A DNA stretch of 64,000 bases from assembly GCF_006088715.1 (NCBI RefSeq), contig NZ_CP030771.1:3906001-3970000 (forward strand), written 5' to 3'. The DNA comes from Streptomyces sp. YIM 121038. Its GTDB lineage: Bacteria; Actinomycetota; Actinomycetes; Streptomycetales; Streptomycetaceae. The notes below the pieces were generated by a model. The model was not told the origin of the DNA, searched no databases, and was given only the letters and a program-made list of their open reading frames with translations. The translations under genes were made by a program, and so were the position numbers. This document shows, piece by piece, positions 24,633-33,678 of the stretch. The stretch's first letter is position 1. Each line of letters begins with the position of its first letter.

Positions 24633-26214
24633 CCCACGAGCACTCGAGGTCGCCGCCGCCCCGCTCCCCGGAACCGGCCCGCGGCGAGCGCGGCTCCACC
24701 AGGACCGCCTTGTCCGCGGTGGACTTGGCGAGGGTGACGACGATCGCGTCCTCCAGGGGCTTCACCGAGGAGGCCAGGTGGTTGTTGAGGACGATGCTGA
24801 AGACCAGTTCGCGCCCGCCCGCGTCGGTCACGTACCCGGAGAGGGCCGACGCGCCGGTCAGCGTCCCGGTCTTCGCGCGCGCGTTGCGGGCGGCGGGCGT
24901 CCCGCACATGCGGGTGCGCAGCGTGCCGCCGACGAACTTGTCCGGCTCGCAGGCCACCGGCAGGGACCGGTACCAGTCGGCGAACCAGGGCTCGCCCTTG
25001 GCCGAGCGCAGCAGCGTGATGAGCTGGCCCGCGGGGACGTTGTCCTTGCGCGAGAGGCCGGAGCCGTCGACCTGGCGCAGCTTGCCCGGGTCGACTCCCG
25101 CCGTCTTCAGATAGCCGCCGATCGCCGCGATCCCGTCGCCCCAGTTGCCGGGCCGCCCGGTCGCCTCGTACCCCATGGCCTTCGTCAGGGACTCGGCGTG
25201 CATGTTGTTGGACAGCTTCATGAACGGGACGAGCAGGTCCTTGAGCGGCATGGAGGCGTGCGAGGCGAGCTCGTGCGCGCCCTTCGGGGTCGCGCGCCCC
25301 GCCCTGGTCGGCCCGCTGACCTTCACCCCGTGGGCGGCGAGCGCGTCCCGGAAGACGGCGGCCGCGTACCGGGTGGGCTCCCAGACGGTCACCCATTCCT
25401 TGACGGCCGCGGCGCCGGCCGGGACGGAGCCCGTGACGGTGATGGTGTTCTCGCCGTGCCGCCGCTCGACGGCGAGGCTGTTCGCGCTGCCCGCGGCGCC
25501 CGTGGTGGCGCGCAGGTCGATGTCCACGTAGTCGGTCTTCGGGGTGAGGGACACCCGCGGCTCGTCCCCGGGACCGGCGCCCGGCGTCACCGCGACGATG
25601 ACGGTCCCGGTGTCGTAGTCCGTGTCGGGGGCGAGGCTGAGCGCCGAGATCTGGGCCGCGTAGTACGACGACTCGTCGTCGCCGCCCCAGGTGTCGCCGA
25701 CGCGCCGGTCGTCGAACCGGGTGTCGTCGGCGACGAGCCGCCCCGAGACCCGTCGGACCCCGGCCGCGGCGACCTTCGCCGCCAGCGCGTCGTAGTCCTT
25801 GGCGAGGGTCGTCGGGTCGCCGGTGCCGCGCAGATAGAGGTCTCCCTTGAGCACGGGCCCGTGCCGCTCGCCGTCGGCGAGGACGTCGGTGGTGAACCGG
25901 TGGTCGGGGCCGAGGAGCTCCAGGGCGGCGGCCGAGGTGAGCATCTTGGTGTTGGAGGCGGGCATGAGCCGCCCGGTCGGCCGGTGCTGGTAGAGGACGT
26001 CGCCGCTCTTGGCGTCGGCGACCACGACGCTGGCGACGCCGCCCTCCATACGGGGGTCGCCGAGGATGGTGTCGATGGCTTCGGGGAGCCCGCTGCGCTC
26101 GGCGTCGGCCCCGGCGGGGGCGCTGAGGGACAGCGAGGCGGCGGCGACGCCGAGGACGGCGGGCCAGATCCAGTGGCGCATACGGGTGTTGACGCGACTC
26201 ACGGGTCTACTCAT
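24613..26214 (-). CDS. D-alanyl-D-alanine carboxypeptidase / PBP4-type endopeptidase
   Basis: This is a class-C low-molecular-weight penicillin-binding protein (S13 family), about 533 residues, acting on peptidoglycan outside the membrane. A signal peptide spans about residues 12-36. The three active-site motifs are present: SxxK as 'MPASNTKML' (Ser87, Lys90), SxN as 'LSNNMHAESL', and KTG as 'RAKTGTLTGASALSGY'. The large domain inserted between the first two motifs is typical of DacB/PBP4. The ATG at 26214 precedes the signal peptide; downstream starts (GTG 26202, ATG 26181) cannot be excluded because no clear ribosome site is seen. Confidence 0.9.
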   Translation of the reverse strand: MSRPVSRVNTRMRHWIWPAVLGVAAASLSLSAPAGADAERSGLPEAIDTILGDPRMEGGVASVVVADAKSGDVLYQHRPTGRLMPASNTKMLTSAAALELLGPDHRFTTDVLADGERHGPVLKGDLYLRGTGDPTTLAKDYDALAAKVAAAGVRRVSGRLVADDTRFDDRRVGDTWGGDDESSYYAAQISALSLAPDTDYDTGTVIVAVTPGAGPGDEPRVSLTPKTDYVDIDLRATTGAAGSANSLAVERRHGENTITVTGSVPAGAAAVKEWVTVWEPTRYAAAVFRDALAAHGVKVSGPTRAGRATPKGAHELASHASMPLKDLLVPFMKLSNNMHAESLTKAMGYEATGRPGNWGDGIAAIGGYLKTAGVDPGKLRQVDGSGLSRKDNVPAGQLITLLRSAKGEPWFADWYRSLPVACEPDKFVGGTLRTRMCGTPAARNARAKTGTLTGASALSGYVTDAGGRELVFSIVLNNHLASSVKPLEDAIVVTLAKSTADKAVLVEPRSPRAGSGERGGGDLECSWVKPARC

Positions 26215-26260
26215 GAACCTGGAGGATCCCCGATGACGGCCCGAAGCAAAAGAGCACACG

Positions 26261-26298
26261 ACGAAGGCCCGGCGGTCGGGTGACCACCGGGCCTTCGT
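26261..26298 (-). terminator. tmRNA terminator
   Basis: A stem of 12 perfect pairs plus a G-U and two more pairs (ACGAAGGCCCGG arm), about 15 nt past the tmRNA 3' end on the minus strand. It also lies downstream of nothing on the plus strand, so ssrA is the client. Confidence 0.8.
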
Positions 26299-26313
26299 CT
26301 CACATGGGAATTG

Positions 26314-26681
26314 TGGAGATGGCGGGAATCGAACCCGCGTCCAACGGTGCAGAATCAGGGCTTCTCCGTGTGCAGTCCACTGCGATTTTCTCAGCCCCGG
26401 AGATCACGTGGACAAGTCTCCGACGGGCTCAGTCACTGTTTGATTTCCTCCTAGGCCCCGTGACCGGGTCTAGAAGTTTAGTCCCCTAGCTGATGCCAGG
26501 ATCCGGGTCGGGAACAGCCCCGGGCTGACACTTCGCAAAGTCGCTACTTAGGCAGCGAGGGCGAAGGAATCGCGCTTGGTGTTGGCGATTATTGGTTGCG
26601 ACATATGGTTAACGAGATCATTGCCGCTTCCTCGACACGCTTCCCCTGCTTCGACATCCGCTGTCGAAACCGATCATCCCC
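26314..26681 (-). ncRNA. ssrA: Transfer-messenger RNA (tmRNA)
   Basis: This is the 10Sa RNA that rescues stalled ribosomes with SmpB. The 3' end reads as a tRNA-Ala-like acceptor with a T-arm (GGTTCGATTCCCGCC) and an encoded CCA at 26314-26316. The 5' end begins GGGGATGATCGG near 26681. The tag frame at 26548-26586 (minus strand) encodes ANTKRDSFALAA and then TAA, the Streptomyces-type tag. Length is about 368 nt. It lies 139 bp downstream of smpB. A TACGAT -10-like element about 95 nt upstream of the mature 5' end suggests its own promoter and a processed 5' leader. Confidence 0.96.
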
Positions 26682-26708
26682 ATGTTGATTTTTCAAACCC
26701 CCTTTTCA

Positions 26709-26741
26709 AGCCCCCCGAAGAGGGCCCTCCGAGGAGGGGCT
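26709..26741 (-). terminator. GC-rich hairpin between smpB and ssrA
   Basis: AGCCCC and GGGGCT arms enclose a smaller CCCTC/GAGGG hairpin. It lies in the smpB-ssrA spacer and could end smpB transcription or be a processing site in the tmRNA leader. Confidence 0.4.
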
Positions 26742-26820
26742 GCCCCGTCACCAGCGGAGCATGAACCATCGTACGTGACCAACGCCGTCGGGTGCCAGCG
26801 TATTCCCCGCCACGGAGGAC

Positions 26821-27342
26821 CTAGGCGATGCCCTGGCGCCGCCGGACGGCGGAGATCGCGCGGTTCGTCTCGCGCAGGTCCTGCTTCTCCCGCAGCGTCT
26901 GCCGCTTGTCGTACTCCTTCTTGCCCTTGGCCAGGGCGATCTCGACCTTGACGCGGCTGTCCTTGAAGTACAGGGCGAGCGGCACGAGCGTGTGCCCCGT
27001 CTCCTGGGACTTCGCCTCCAGCTTGTCGATCTCCGCGCGGTGCAGCAGCAGCTTGCGCTTGCGCTTGGCGGAGTGGTTGGTCCACGTGCCCTGGACGTAC
27101 TCCGGGATGTGGATGTTGTGCAGCCAGGCCTCGTGACCGTCGATCTGCACGAAGCCGTCCACCAGGGAGGCCCGGCCGAGCCTGAGGGACTTGACCTCGG
27201 TGCCCATCAGGACCACGCCGCACTCGTACGTGTCCAGGATGTGGTAGTCGTGCCGCGCCTTCTTGTTCTGCGCGATCATCTTGGGACGGGCGGCCTTGCT
27301 CTCGGCCTTAGCCGCCTTGCGCTTTACCTTTTCCTTCGCCAT
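26821..27342 (-). CDS. smpB: SsrA-binding protein SmpB
   Basis: This is a 173-residue tmRNA-binding protein essential for trans-translation. The OB fold begins '[20 protein letters not shown]' and includes '[20 protein letters not shown]', '[17 protein letters not shown]' and '[17 protein letters not shown]'. The C-terminal tail '[21 protein letters not shown]'-type helix is intact. The N-terminal Lys/Ala-rich extension of about 20 residues is usual in actinobacteria. The gene sits directly upstream of ssrA. Confidence 0.96.
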   Translation of the reverse strand: MAKEKVKRKAAKAESKAARPKMIAQNKKARHDYHILDTYECGVVLMGTEVKSLRLGRASLVDGFVQIDGHEAWLHNIHIPEYVQGTWTNHSAKRKRKLLLHRAEIDKLEAKSQETGHTLVPLALYFKDSRVKVEIALAKGKKEYDKRQTLREKQDLRETNRAISAVRRRQGIA

Positions 27343-27360
27343 AGTGCGGCCATTTTCGCA

Positions 27361-28566
27361 CTAGGAGGGGGGTCCGAGGCCAGTCAATACTGTCTCGGCC
27401 CGCTCCTGGGCACCTCCGCCGACCTCCAGGTCCGGGGTGATGCCCCGACGGTCGACGCCCCGCCCCGAAGGGGTGCGGTAGTGCCCCACGGTCAGCTCGG
27501 CGACGGAGCCGTCGGGCAGGCGGCTCGGCATCTGCACCGAGCCCTTGCCGAACGTCCTCGAGCCCACGACGACCGCGCGCCCGCGGTCCTGGAGGGCTCC
27601 GGTGAGCAGCTCGGCCGCGCTCATCGTGCCGCCGTCGACGAGCGCGACCACGGGTCTCGCCGCGTCGCCGCCGGGCCGCGCGTGCAGCGCGCGCTGCCGG
27701 CCGCGGACGTCGTACGTCGCCACCAGGCCGCCGTCCAGGAGCGCCGAGGCGGCGGTGACGGCCTCGGTGACCAGGCCGCCCGCGTTGCCCCGCAGGTCGA
27801 GCAGGACCCCGGCGCCGCGCGGGGCCCGGCGCACCGCGTCGCGCACGGCCGCGCCGGATCCCTTCGTGAACGCGTCCACCTTGATCTTCACGGCGCCGCC
27901 GGTCAGCCGGGTCACGCTCACCGAGTCCGTCGACAGGCGCTCGCGGTGCAGCGTCGTCCGCCACGCGCGCGTGCCGCGCTCCAGGCCGAGCTCGACCGGG
28001 GTGCCCTCGCGGGCGCCGCGCAGCAGGGACACGACCTCGGTCACCGGGTGGCCCTTGACCTTGTGGCCGTCGACGGTGACGAGCCGGTCGCCCTGGCGGA
28101 TGCCCGCGCGGGCGGCGGGGCCGTCGCCGCGCACCTTCGAGACCTCGATGCGGCCGTCGGCCGCGCGCCGGGCCCACAGGCCGACGCCGGTGTAGGCGCC
28201 GCCCAGGGCCTGCTCGAACTCCTCGTACTCCCCCTGGGAGTACACCGACGCCCAGCGGTCGCCGCTGCGGCTGACCGCGTCCTCGGCGGCCTCCGTGCCG
28301 GACTTGCCGTCGGCCATGGCCTCGGCGGCGGCGTCCGCCGCGTCCTCGGCGGGGCCCCTCTCGCGCTCCGGGTCCCGGTCGCGGTCACGGTCGCGCGCGG
28401 AGGCGACGGAACGGGTGGGAGGCGCCGCAGAGTTCCGGCCTTCCGGGGAGTCCTCGCTCCAGGAGCCGGTGGCCGCGCCGGTGGCGAGGACGCTCGCGAA
28501 CACCAATGTCAGGGCCGCCCCGCGGCGGACGCGGCGGGGCGAGGAGAGCCATTCGGGGCCTGACAT
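27361..28566 (-). CDS. S41 family carboxy-terminal processing protease with PDZ domain
   Basis: This is a 401-residue secreted or membrane-anchored serine protease. An N-terminal helix (about 15-33) is followed by an acidic/Arg-rich linker with an RD repeat (residues 59-71). The PDZ domain lies around 125-200 ('GVGLWARRAADGRIEVSKVR'). The peptidase core has 'VLLDLRGNAGGLVTEAV', Ser316 in 'DGGTMSAAELLTG' and Lys341 in 'RTFGKGSVQ', the catalytic dyad. It follows ftsX in the conserved ftsE-ftsX-protease-smpB order, suggesting a role in envelope remodelling. Confidence 0.92.
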   Translation of the reverse strand: MSGPEWLSSPRRVRRGAALTLVFASVLATGAATGSWSEDSPEGRNSAAPPTRSVASARDRDRDRDPERERGPAEDAADAAAEAMADGKSGTEAAEDAVSRSGDRWASVYSQGEYEEFEQALGGAYTGVGLWARRAADGRIEVSKVRGDGPAARAGIRQGDRLVTVDGHKVKGHPVTEVVSLLRGAREGTPVELGLERGTRAWRTTLHRERLSTDSVSVTRLTGGAVKIKVDAFTKGSGAAVRDAVRRAPRGAGVLLDLRGNAGGLVTEAVTAASALLDGGLVATYDVRGRQRALHARPGGDAARPVVALVDGGTMSAAELLTGALQDRGRAVVVGSRTFGKGSVQMPSRLPDGSVAELTVGHYRTPSGRGVDRRGITPDLEVGGGAQERAETVLTGLGPPS

Positions 28567-28589
28567 GTCGGTGAGTCTAGGACAACGAG

Positions 28590-28623
28590 GGGCGCCGCAC
28601 GGTCGGTTGACCGCACGGCGCCC
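28590..28623. terminator. Hairpin downstream of ftsX
   Basis: The stem is GGGCGCCG, a CA/CA internal loop, then CGGTC with a GGTT loop. It lies between the ftsX stop and the protease start and may partly terminate ftsEX transcription. Confidence 0.55.
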
Positions 28624-28666
28624 GAGGCACTCCTCACATCAGCGGCACCCCGCGCCGCCCGCCGCC

Positions 28667-29584
28667 TCACACCTTCAGGTACTTGCGCAGGGCGAGGAAG
28701 GCGGCAAGGGCGGGCATGAGCAGTCCGATGACGAGGACCAGCGGAAGGACCGCGAAGACGGAGTCCCAGCCGATGAAGTTGATCAGCGTCAGCTTCTCGG
28801 AGAGCTCCAGGCCGTGGTCGATGATGAAGTACCGGCCGAGCAGCAGGAACCCGCAGGCCAGCCCGCCTCCGATGAGCCCGGAGACGGCGGCCTCCAGGAT
28901 GAACGGCATCTGGATGTAGAGGCTGGACGCGCCCACCAGACGCATGATCCCGGTTTCACGGCGACGGCTGAACGCCGAGACCCGCACCGTGTTGACGATC
29001 AGCATCAGGGCGACGACCAGCATCAGGGCCATCACCGCGAGGGCCGCCTTGTTCATGCCGTTGAGCAGCTCGAAGAGGTTGTCCAGGACGCCCTTCTGGT
29101 CCTCCACCGACTGCACGCCGTCACGCCCGGAGAAGGCGGTCGCCACCACCTGGTACTTCTCCGGGTCCTTCAGCTTGATGCGGTACGACTCCTGCATCTG
29201 GTCCGGGGTCAGGGAGCTGGACAGCGGGGAGTCGCCGAACTGCTCCTTGTAGTGCTTGTACGCCTCGTCCGCCGACTCGTGCTGGACGGTGTCCACGACC
29301 GACATCTTCTTGAGGTCGGTGAGGATCCGGTCCTTCTGCTCGTTCGTGACGGCGCCCTTGGCGCACTTGGGGTCCTGCTCGGCGTCCGCCTTGTTGCACA
29401 GGAAGATCGAGACGTTGACCTTGTCGTACCAGTAGCCCTTCATCGTGCTCACCTGGTCGCGCATGAGCAGCGAGCCGCCGAACAGGGCGAGCGAGAGGGC
29501 GACGGACACGACGACGGCGAACGTCATCGTGAGATTGCGGCGGAGACCGACGCCGATCTCCGACAGGACGAACTGGGCGCGCAT
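28667..29584 (-). CDS. ftsX: Cell-division protein FtsX
   Basis: This is a 305-residue permease-like protein with four membrane helices: one near the N-terminus ('TMTFAVVVSVALSLALFGGS'), a large extracytoplasmic loop of about 140 residues with one Cys pair ('FLCNKADAEQDPKCAKG'), then three C-terminal helices. With FtsE it transmits ATP hydrolysis to peptidoglycan hydrolases outside the membrane. The ATG at 29584 lies 96 bp downstream of ftsE. Confidence 0.95.
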   Translation of the reverse strand: MRAQFVLSEIGVGLRRNLTMTFAVVVSVALSLALFGGSLLMRDQVSTMKGYWYDKVNVSIFLCNKADAEQDPKCAKGAVTNEQKDRILTDLKKMSVVDTVQHESADEAYKHYKEQFGDSPLSSSLTPDQMQESYRIKLKDPEKYQVVATAFSGRDGVQSVEDQKGVLDNLFELLNGMNKAALAVMALMLVVALMLIVNTVRVSAFSRRRETGIMRLVGASSLYIQMPFILEAAVSGLIGGGLACGFLLLGRYFIIDHGLELSEKLTLINFIGWDSVFAVLPLVLVIGLLMPALAAFLALRKYLKV

Positions 29585-29680
29585 GGCGGCCTTTCGGTGG
29601 ATCAGGTGGAACAGATGGTTCCGGCAGGCGGGAGCGTCAGGGCCGGGAGGAGGGGCCGGCGGCCGACGGGGGCAGACGAA

Positions 29681-30370
29681 TCAGTGCTGGTAGCCGTAGA
29701 CGCCGCGGGACTGGTCGCGGACGAGACGGCCCTTCTCCAGCTCGATGACGCGCTTGCGCATCTGGTCCACGATCTGCTGGTCGTGGGTGGCCATCACGAC
29801 GGTGGTGCCGGTCCGGTTGATGCGGTCGAGCAGCTTCATGATGCCGACGGAGGTCTGCGGGTCGAGGTTGCCCGTCGGTTCGTCGGCGATCAGGAGCTTC
29901 GGCCGGTTGACGAAGGCGCGGGCGATCGCCACGCGCTGCTGCTCACCACCGGAGAGCTCGCCGGGCATCCGGTCCTCCTTGCCGCCGAGCCCGACGAGGT
30001 CGAGCACCTGGGGCACGGACTTGCGGATCTCGCCGCGCGACTTGCCGATGACCTCCTGGGCGAAGGCCACGTTCTCGGCGACGGTCTTGTTCGGCAGGAG
30101 CCGGAAGTCCTGGAAGACGGTGCCCAGCTGGCGGCGCATGTGCGGCACCTTCCAGTGGGAGAGCCGGGCCAGGTCCTTGCCCAGGACGTGCACCTGGCCG
30201 TGGCTGGTGCGCTCCTCGCGGAGGATCAGCCGCAGGAAGGTGGACTTTCCGGAGCCGGATGACCCCACCAGGAAGACGAACTCGCCCTTTTCGATCTCCA
30301 GCGACACATCGCGGAGCGCCGGGCGGTTCTGCTTCGGATAGGCCTTGGAGACGTTGTCGAATCGGATCAC
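29681..30370 (-). CDS. ftsE: Cell-division ATP-binding protein FtsE
   Basis: This is a 229-residue ABC ATPase. Walker A is '[20 protein letters not shown]', the signature is '[17 protein letters not shown]', and Walker B is '[16 protein letters not shown]'. It begins '[20 protein letters not shown]' from a GTG codon. FtsE pairs with FtsX at the membrane to control wall hydrolases during division or growth. Divergent from the small zinc-ribbon gene. Confidence 0.95.
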   Translation of the reverse strand: MIRFDNVSKAYPKQNRPALRDVSLEIEKGEFVFLVGSSGSGKSTFLRLILREERTSHGQVHVLGKDLARLSHWKVPHMRRQLGTVFQDFRLLPNKTVAENVAFAQEVIGKSRGEIRKSVPQVLDLVGLGGKEDRMPGELSGGEQQRVAIARAFVNRPKLLIADEPTGNLDPQTSVGIMKLLDRINRTGTTVVMATHDQQIVDQMRKRVIELEKGRLVRDQSRGVYGYQH

Positions 30371-30609
30371 GGGTGCACCACGGTTAGCCGGGGGTAGGTG
30401 AGCGTGACCCTACGCGAATGCGGTACGCCAGCGCAGTCGGCGTCCTGAGTTGCGCGATTTGTCGCGCCGGGGGCGGGAACGGAACGGCCGGAAACCGGCG
30501 GAGCAGGGCGGGCCGCGCCGAAATCCGCGGAAGCTGGCACAGTGGTAGGGGGAACGGTTGAGGTTCCCAGAGCGTTGGGCAGGCTGAGACTGTGCGGGAG
30601 GAGAAGCGC

Positions 30610-30801
30610 ATGACCTTTGACAGGTTGGTGTGCGCGAACTGCGCGGCGCCTGTGAGCGAGGGCCGCTGCCCCGTGTGCCGGGCCAACCGGGACCGTATGC
30701 AGCAGGAAGGCCCCTTCGGCGGCCTCAGCCCCGCGACCCTGATAGGGCTGCTCGTCGTGCTGATCGCGGCGGTGGCGCTGCTCGCGCACCAGACCGCGTA
30801 G
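30610..30801 (+). CDS. Small zinc-ribbon single-pass membrane protein
   Basis: This is a 63-residue protein. The N-terminal half has two Cys pairs, 'CANC' and 'CPVC', spaced as a zinc ribbon, and the C-terminal half is one membrane helix ('LIGLLVVLIAAVALLA'). The ATG at 30610 has GGGAGGAG 6 nt upstream, a very good ribosome site, which supports a real gene. Function unknown. It is conserved in this chromosomal position in Streptomyces as far as I recall. A shared terminator follows. Confidence 0.8.
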   Translation: MTFDRLVCANCAAPVSEGRCPVCRANRDRMQQEGPFGGLSPATLIGLLVVLIAAVALLAHQTA

Positions 30802-30985
30802 CCGCGCAGCCGGGTGACCGGGTAGCCGCGTGACCGGTGGGCGCGGGGACGGATCGCCCGCCCGCGGATGGCTGTGACCGGCTGTTACTCGACGTCACGG
30901 ACTGGTGCCCGTCGTCACGGACTGGCCGGTCGGCCGGTCGGCGGTGGCCGTCCGTGGTCGCTGGTGATCGTCGGCCGCGCACGCG

Positions 30986-31021
30986 AAAAGGGCCCGGAGC
31001 CGCTCGGCTCCGGGCCCTTTT
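30986..31021. terminator. Bidirectional terminator
   Basis: A perfect 16-bp stem (AAAAGGGCCCGGAGCC arm) with a GCTC loop and A/T-rich ends on both sides. It lies between the convergent zinc-ribbon gene (+) and the LAETG-protein gene (-) and suits both. Confidence 0.92.
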
Positions 31022-31043
31022 TCAGTTTGTCGCCCCGGGAGGG

Positions 31044-31724
31044 TTACGCCGCGGCGCCGCGGTTGCCGACCAGGCGCGGCAGCAGGCGGAAGCCGATGCC
31101 TCCCGCGATCATCGTCGCGGCACCGATGACCAGGAAGGTCACCTCGGTGGCGCCGGTCTCGGCCAGCTCGCCGTCGTTCTTGCCCTGCCCCTTGTCGGCC
31201 ACCTGGTCGACCTGCTGCGGGGAGGTACCGGTGTCGGTCAGGCTGTCCTTGCCCTGGCCCTGCTCGACGGGCCGGTCGCCGCCACCGGCGGGGTCGGCGC
31301 CGTTGCCGCCGCCGTTGCCACCGCCGCCCGTGCCGCCGTGGCCCGGGTCGCCCGGGTCGCTGGTGGGCTTGGGCGGGTTCGTGGGCTCCGTGGGCGGGTC
31401 GGTGGGCTCCGGCGGGTCCGTCGGCTCGGTCGGCTGGTCCGTCGGCTCCGGCGGGTTGGTGGGCTCCGGCGGGTCCGTCGGCTCGGTCGGCTCGTCGGTC
31501 GGCTCCGGCGGGTTGGTGGGCTCCGGCGGATCGTCGTCGTCACCCGGGAGGTCCGTGTCGACGCCGACGCCGTTGTCGTCGGCGGAGGCGCTCGCGCCCG
31601 TGCCGCCCAGGTCGACGCCCACGTCCAGGGCCGAGGCGGCGCCGGCGGCGGTGAGCGACGCACCGGCGGCGATCACCGCACCAGCGGCTATCCGCGCGAT
31701 GCGGATCCGCGTCTTCTTGGTCAT
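31044..31724 (-). CDS. Sortase-anchored surface protein with LAETG signal
   Basis: This is a 226-residue protein. A signal peptide covers about residues 1-33. Then comes an acidic, Pro-rich stretch of PPEPTNPPEPT/DEPTEPT-type repeats (about 65-120) and a Gly-rich linker. The C-terminal sorting signal is LAETG (187-191), a membrane helix ('VTFLVIGAATMIAGGIGF') and a positively charged tail. Streptomyces class-E sortases use LAxTG, so the protein is probably covalently linked to peptidoglycan. There is no recognisable globular domain; it may act as a wall-spanning spacer. The ATG at 31724 has GGGGG upstream. Confidence 0.85.
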   Translation of the reverse strand: MTKKTRIRIARIAAGAVIAAGASLTAAGAASALDVGVDLGGTGASASADDNGVGVDTDLPGDDDDPPEPTNPPEPTDEPTEPTDPPEPTNPPEPTDQPTEPTDPPEPTDPPTEPTNPPKPTSDPGDPGHGGTGGGGNGGGNGADPAGGGDRPVEQGQGKDSLTDTGTSPQQVDQVADKGQGKNDGELAETGATEVTFLVIGAATMIAGGIGFRLLPRLVGNRGAAA

Positions 31725-32083
31725 CAGGCTGCTACCCCCAGTAGCTGAATCGTCAGTGAGGCAGCGCCCGGGGCCCGGGTCACGGGGTGGCTCTCGATCG
31801 GCCCCCCGGATCACACGCGCCCCAGAAACACGCATGCCGCCCGACAGCTTTTCCACTTTCCTGAGCACCGTCAAGGACGTTGCGCGCGCGATGCCCGTTA
31901 TGCGCTCAGTTGACCGTCGAGCGGACATGCGACTGTGACGAAAGGACGCGGGAAAAGCGCGCGGGGCCCACAACTGCCCCACAGAACACGGCAACCGCGG
32001 CCCTGTGGGCCGCGGTTGCCGTGAATGCCGCGGGGTGCCCGACGACCCGGCGGAGACCCCGCCATGTCGACAAAGCGCCGAAA
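31725..32083. other. Spacer between LAETG protein and prfB stop
   Basis: About 360 bp with no gene. It contains the promoter of the LAETG-protein gene (minus strand) and the prfB terminator at 31987-32023. I see nothing else. Confidence 0.6.
31987..32023 (-). terminator. prfB terminator
   Basis: A perfect 17-bp stem (CACGGCAACCGCGGCCC arm) with a TGT loop, about 60 nt past the prfB stop on the minus strand. No long U-tract. Confidence 0.9.
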
Positions 32084-33190
32084 TTACTTCTCCTGCTGCT
32101 TGCGCCAGCGAATTCCGGCCTCCAGGAAGCCGTCGATCTCGCCGTTGAACACCGCTTCCGGGTTACCGACCTCGTGCTCCGTCCGCAGGTCCTTCACCAT
32201 CTGGTACGGGTGCAGGACGTACGAACGCATCTGGTTGCCCCAGGAATTGCCGCCGTCGCCCTTGAGGGCGTTCATCTTCTCCTGCTCCTCCTGGCGGCGG
32301 CGCTCGAGCAGCTTCGCCTGGAGGACGTTCATCGCGGTCGCCTTGTTCTGGATCTGCGAGCGCTCGTTCTGACAGGAGACGACGATGCCGGTGGGGAGGT
32401 GGGTCAGGCGGACCGCGGAGTCCGTCGTGTTGACGCCCTGGCCGCCGGGGCCCGACGAGCGGTACACGTCGACGCGCAGCTCGCTCTCGTCGATCTCGAT
32501 GTGGTCGGTCTGCTCGACCACGGGCAGGATCTCGACGCCCGCGAAGGACGTCTGACGGCGGCCCTGGTTGTCGAACGGGGAGATGCGCACCAGGCGGTGC
32601 GTGCCCTGCTCCACGGAGAGCGTGCCGTACGCGTACGGCGCCTGGACGGCGAAGGTGGTCGACTTGATGCCGGCCTCTTCCGCGTACGACGTCTCGTACA
32701 GCTCCGTCTTGTAGCCGTGGCGCTCCGCCCAGCGCAGGTACATGCGCTGGAGCTTCTCGGCGAAGTCCGAGGCGTCGACGCCGCCGGCCTCCGCGCGGAT
32801 CGTGACCAGGGCCTCACGGGCGTCGTACTCACCGGAGAGGAGGGTGCGGACCTCCATCTCGTCCAGGGCCTTCCTGACCGCCGTGAGCTCCGACTCGGCC
32901 TCCGCGCGGGTGTCCGAGTCGTCCTCCTCCTCGGCCATCTCGAAGAGAACGCCCAGGTCGTCGATGCGCCCGCGCAGGGTCTCCGCCTTGCGCACCTCCG
33001 CCTGGAGGTGGCTCAGCTTGCTGGTGATCTTCTGCGCCTCGTCCGGGTCGTCCCAGAGCGACGGCGCGGCCGCCTGCTCCTCGAGCACGGCGATGTCTGC
33101 CCTCAGCTTGTCGAGGTCCAGGACGGCCTCGATCGACTCCATGGTCGAGGAGAGGGACTTGAGCTCTTCGGATACGTCGACGACTGCCAC
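32084..33190 (-). CDS. prfB: Peptide chain release factor 2
   Basis: This is a 368-residue class-I release factor for UGA/UAA. The codon-reading SPF motif is at residues 204-206 ('[15 protein letters not shown]') and the catalytic GGQ is at 249-251 ('[18 protein letters not shown]'). I chose the GTG at 33190, where the family N-terminus '[17 protein letters not shown]' begins. The frame is continuous: there is no internal TGA frameshift of the E. coli type, as is usual in actinobacteria. The next genes upstream are kinases after a 488-bp spacer. Confidence 0.96.
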   Translation of the reverse strand: MAVVDVSEELKSLSSTMESIEAVLDLDKLRADIAVLEEQAAAPSLWDDPDEAQKITSKLSHLQAEVRKAETLRGRIDDLGVLFEMAEEEDDSDTRAEAESELTAVRKALDEMEVRTLLSGEYDAREALVTIRAEAGGVDASDFAEKLQRMYLRWAERHGYKTELYETSYAEEAGIKSTTFAVQAPYAYGTLSVEQGTHRLVRISPFDNQGRRQTSFAGVEILPVVEQTDHIEIDESELRVDVYRSSGPGGQGVNTTDSAVRLTHLPTGIVVSCQNERSQIQNKATAMNVLQAKLLERRRQEEQEKMNALKGDGGNSWGNQMRSYVLHPYQMVKDLRTEHEVGNPEAVFNGEIDGFLEAGIRWRKQQEK

Positions 33191-33678
33191 GACACCAGCG
33201 TAACGGCTGCGGCTGGCGTCCCTCCCCCCTGCGGGGCGGGACGCCCCTGCGGCGGCCTGCGCCGGAGCCCGGCCGGGCCTCCTCGGGCCGGGCCTCCCGC
33301 CCGCCCGCTGCCCGGGTCCGGCGGGCCGGGGCCCTTCACTCGGGGCGCCTGGGCCCGGGGCCCCCGGTGTCCTTCCGCCGCTACCGCGGCGGTGCTCCCC
33401 ACCCGCCCACCCGTCGCTCCCCGGCTTCGCCCGCCCGGCCCCGACGCGGGGCGCCGCGGCCGCCGTCGCCGACTCCCCCGCCGCTGCCGCGGCGGGCCTG
33501 CCCACCCTCCCACCCGAATCTCCTGGCTTTGGGGGTGGGCCTCCACCCGGGGCGGCGGGACCGGGGCGCGGGGCTCGGCACGGGGCCAGTGCGCGCTGGG
33601 CACTGCGGGTGAGGTGGGGGCGGGTGGGTGGGGCCAGGCCGCGCTAGCGGGTGGGGCCGGGGCGGGGCACGGGGTGGG
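33191..33678. other. Very GC-rich spacer between prfB and the kinase gene
   Basis: This 488-bp stretch is extremely GC-rich and of low complexity, with G-runs near its right end. Two related copies of a CCGCCGCT-CCGCGGCGG element followed by CCCACCC-type sequence lie near 33374 and 33478. No open frame has a family match. It may hold a decayed intergenic repeat. Confidence 0.5.

Noticed and set aside
32084..33190. Possible programmed frameshift in prfB
   Set aside because: The whole release-factor sequence, including SPF and GGQ, is in one frame from the GTG at 33190.
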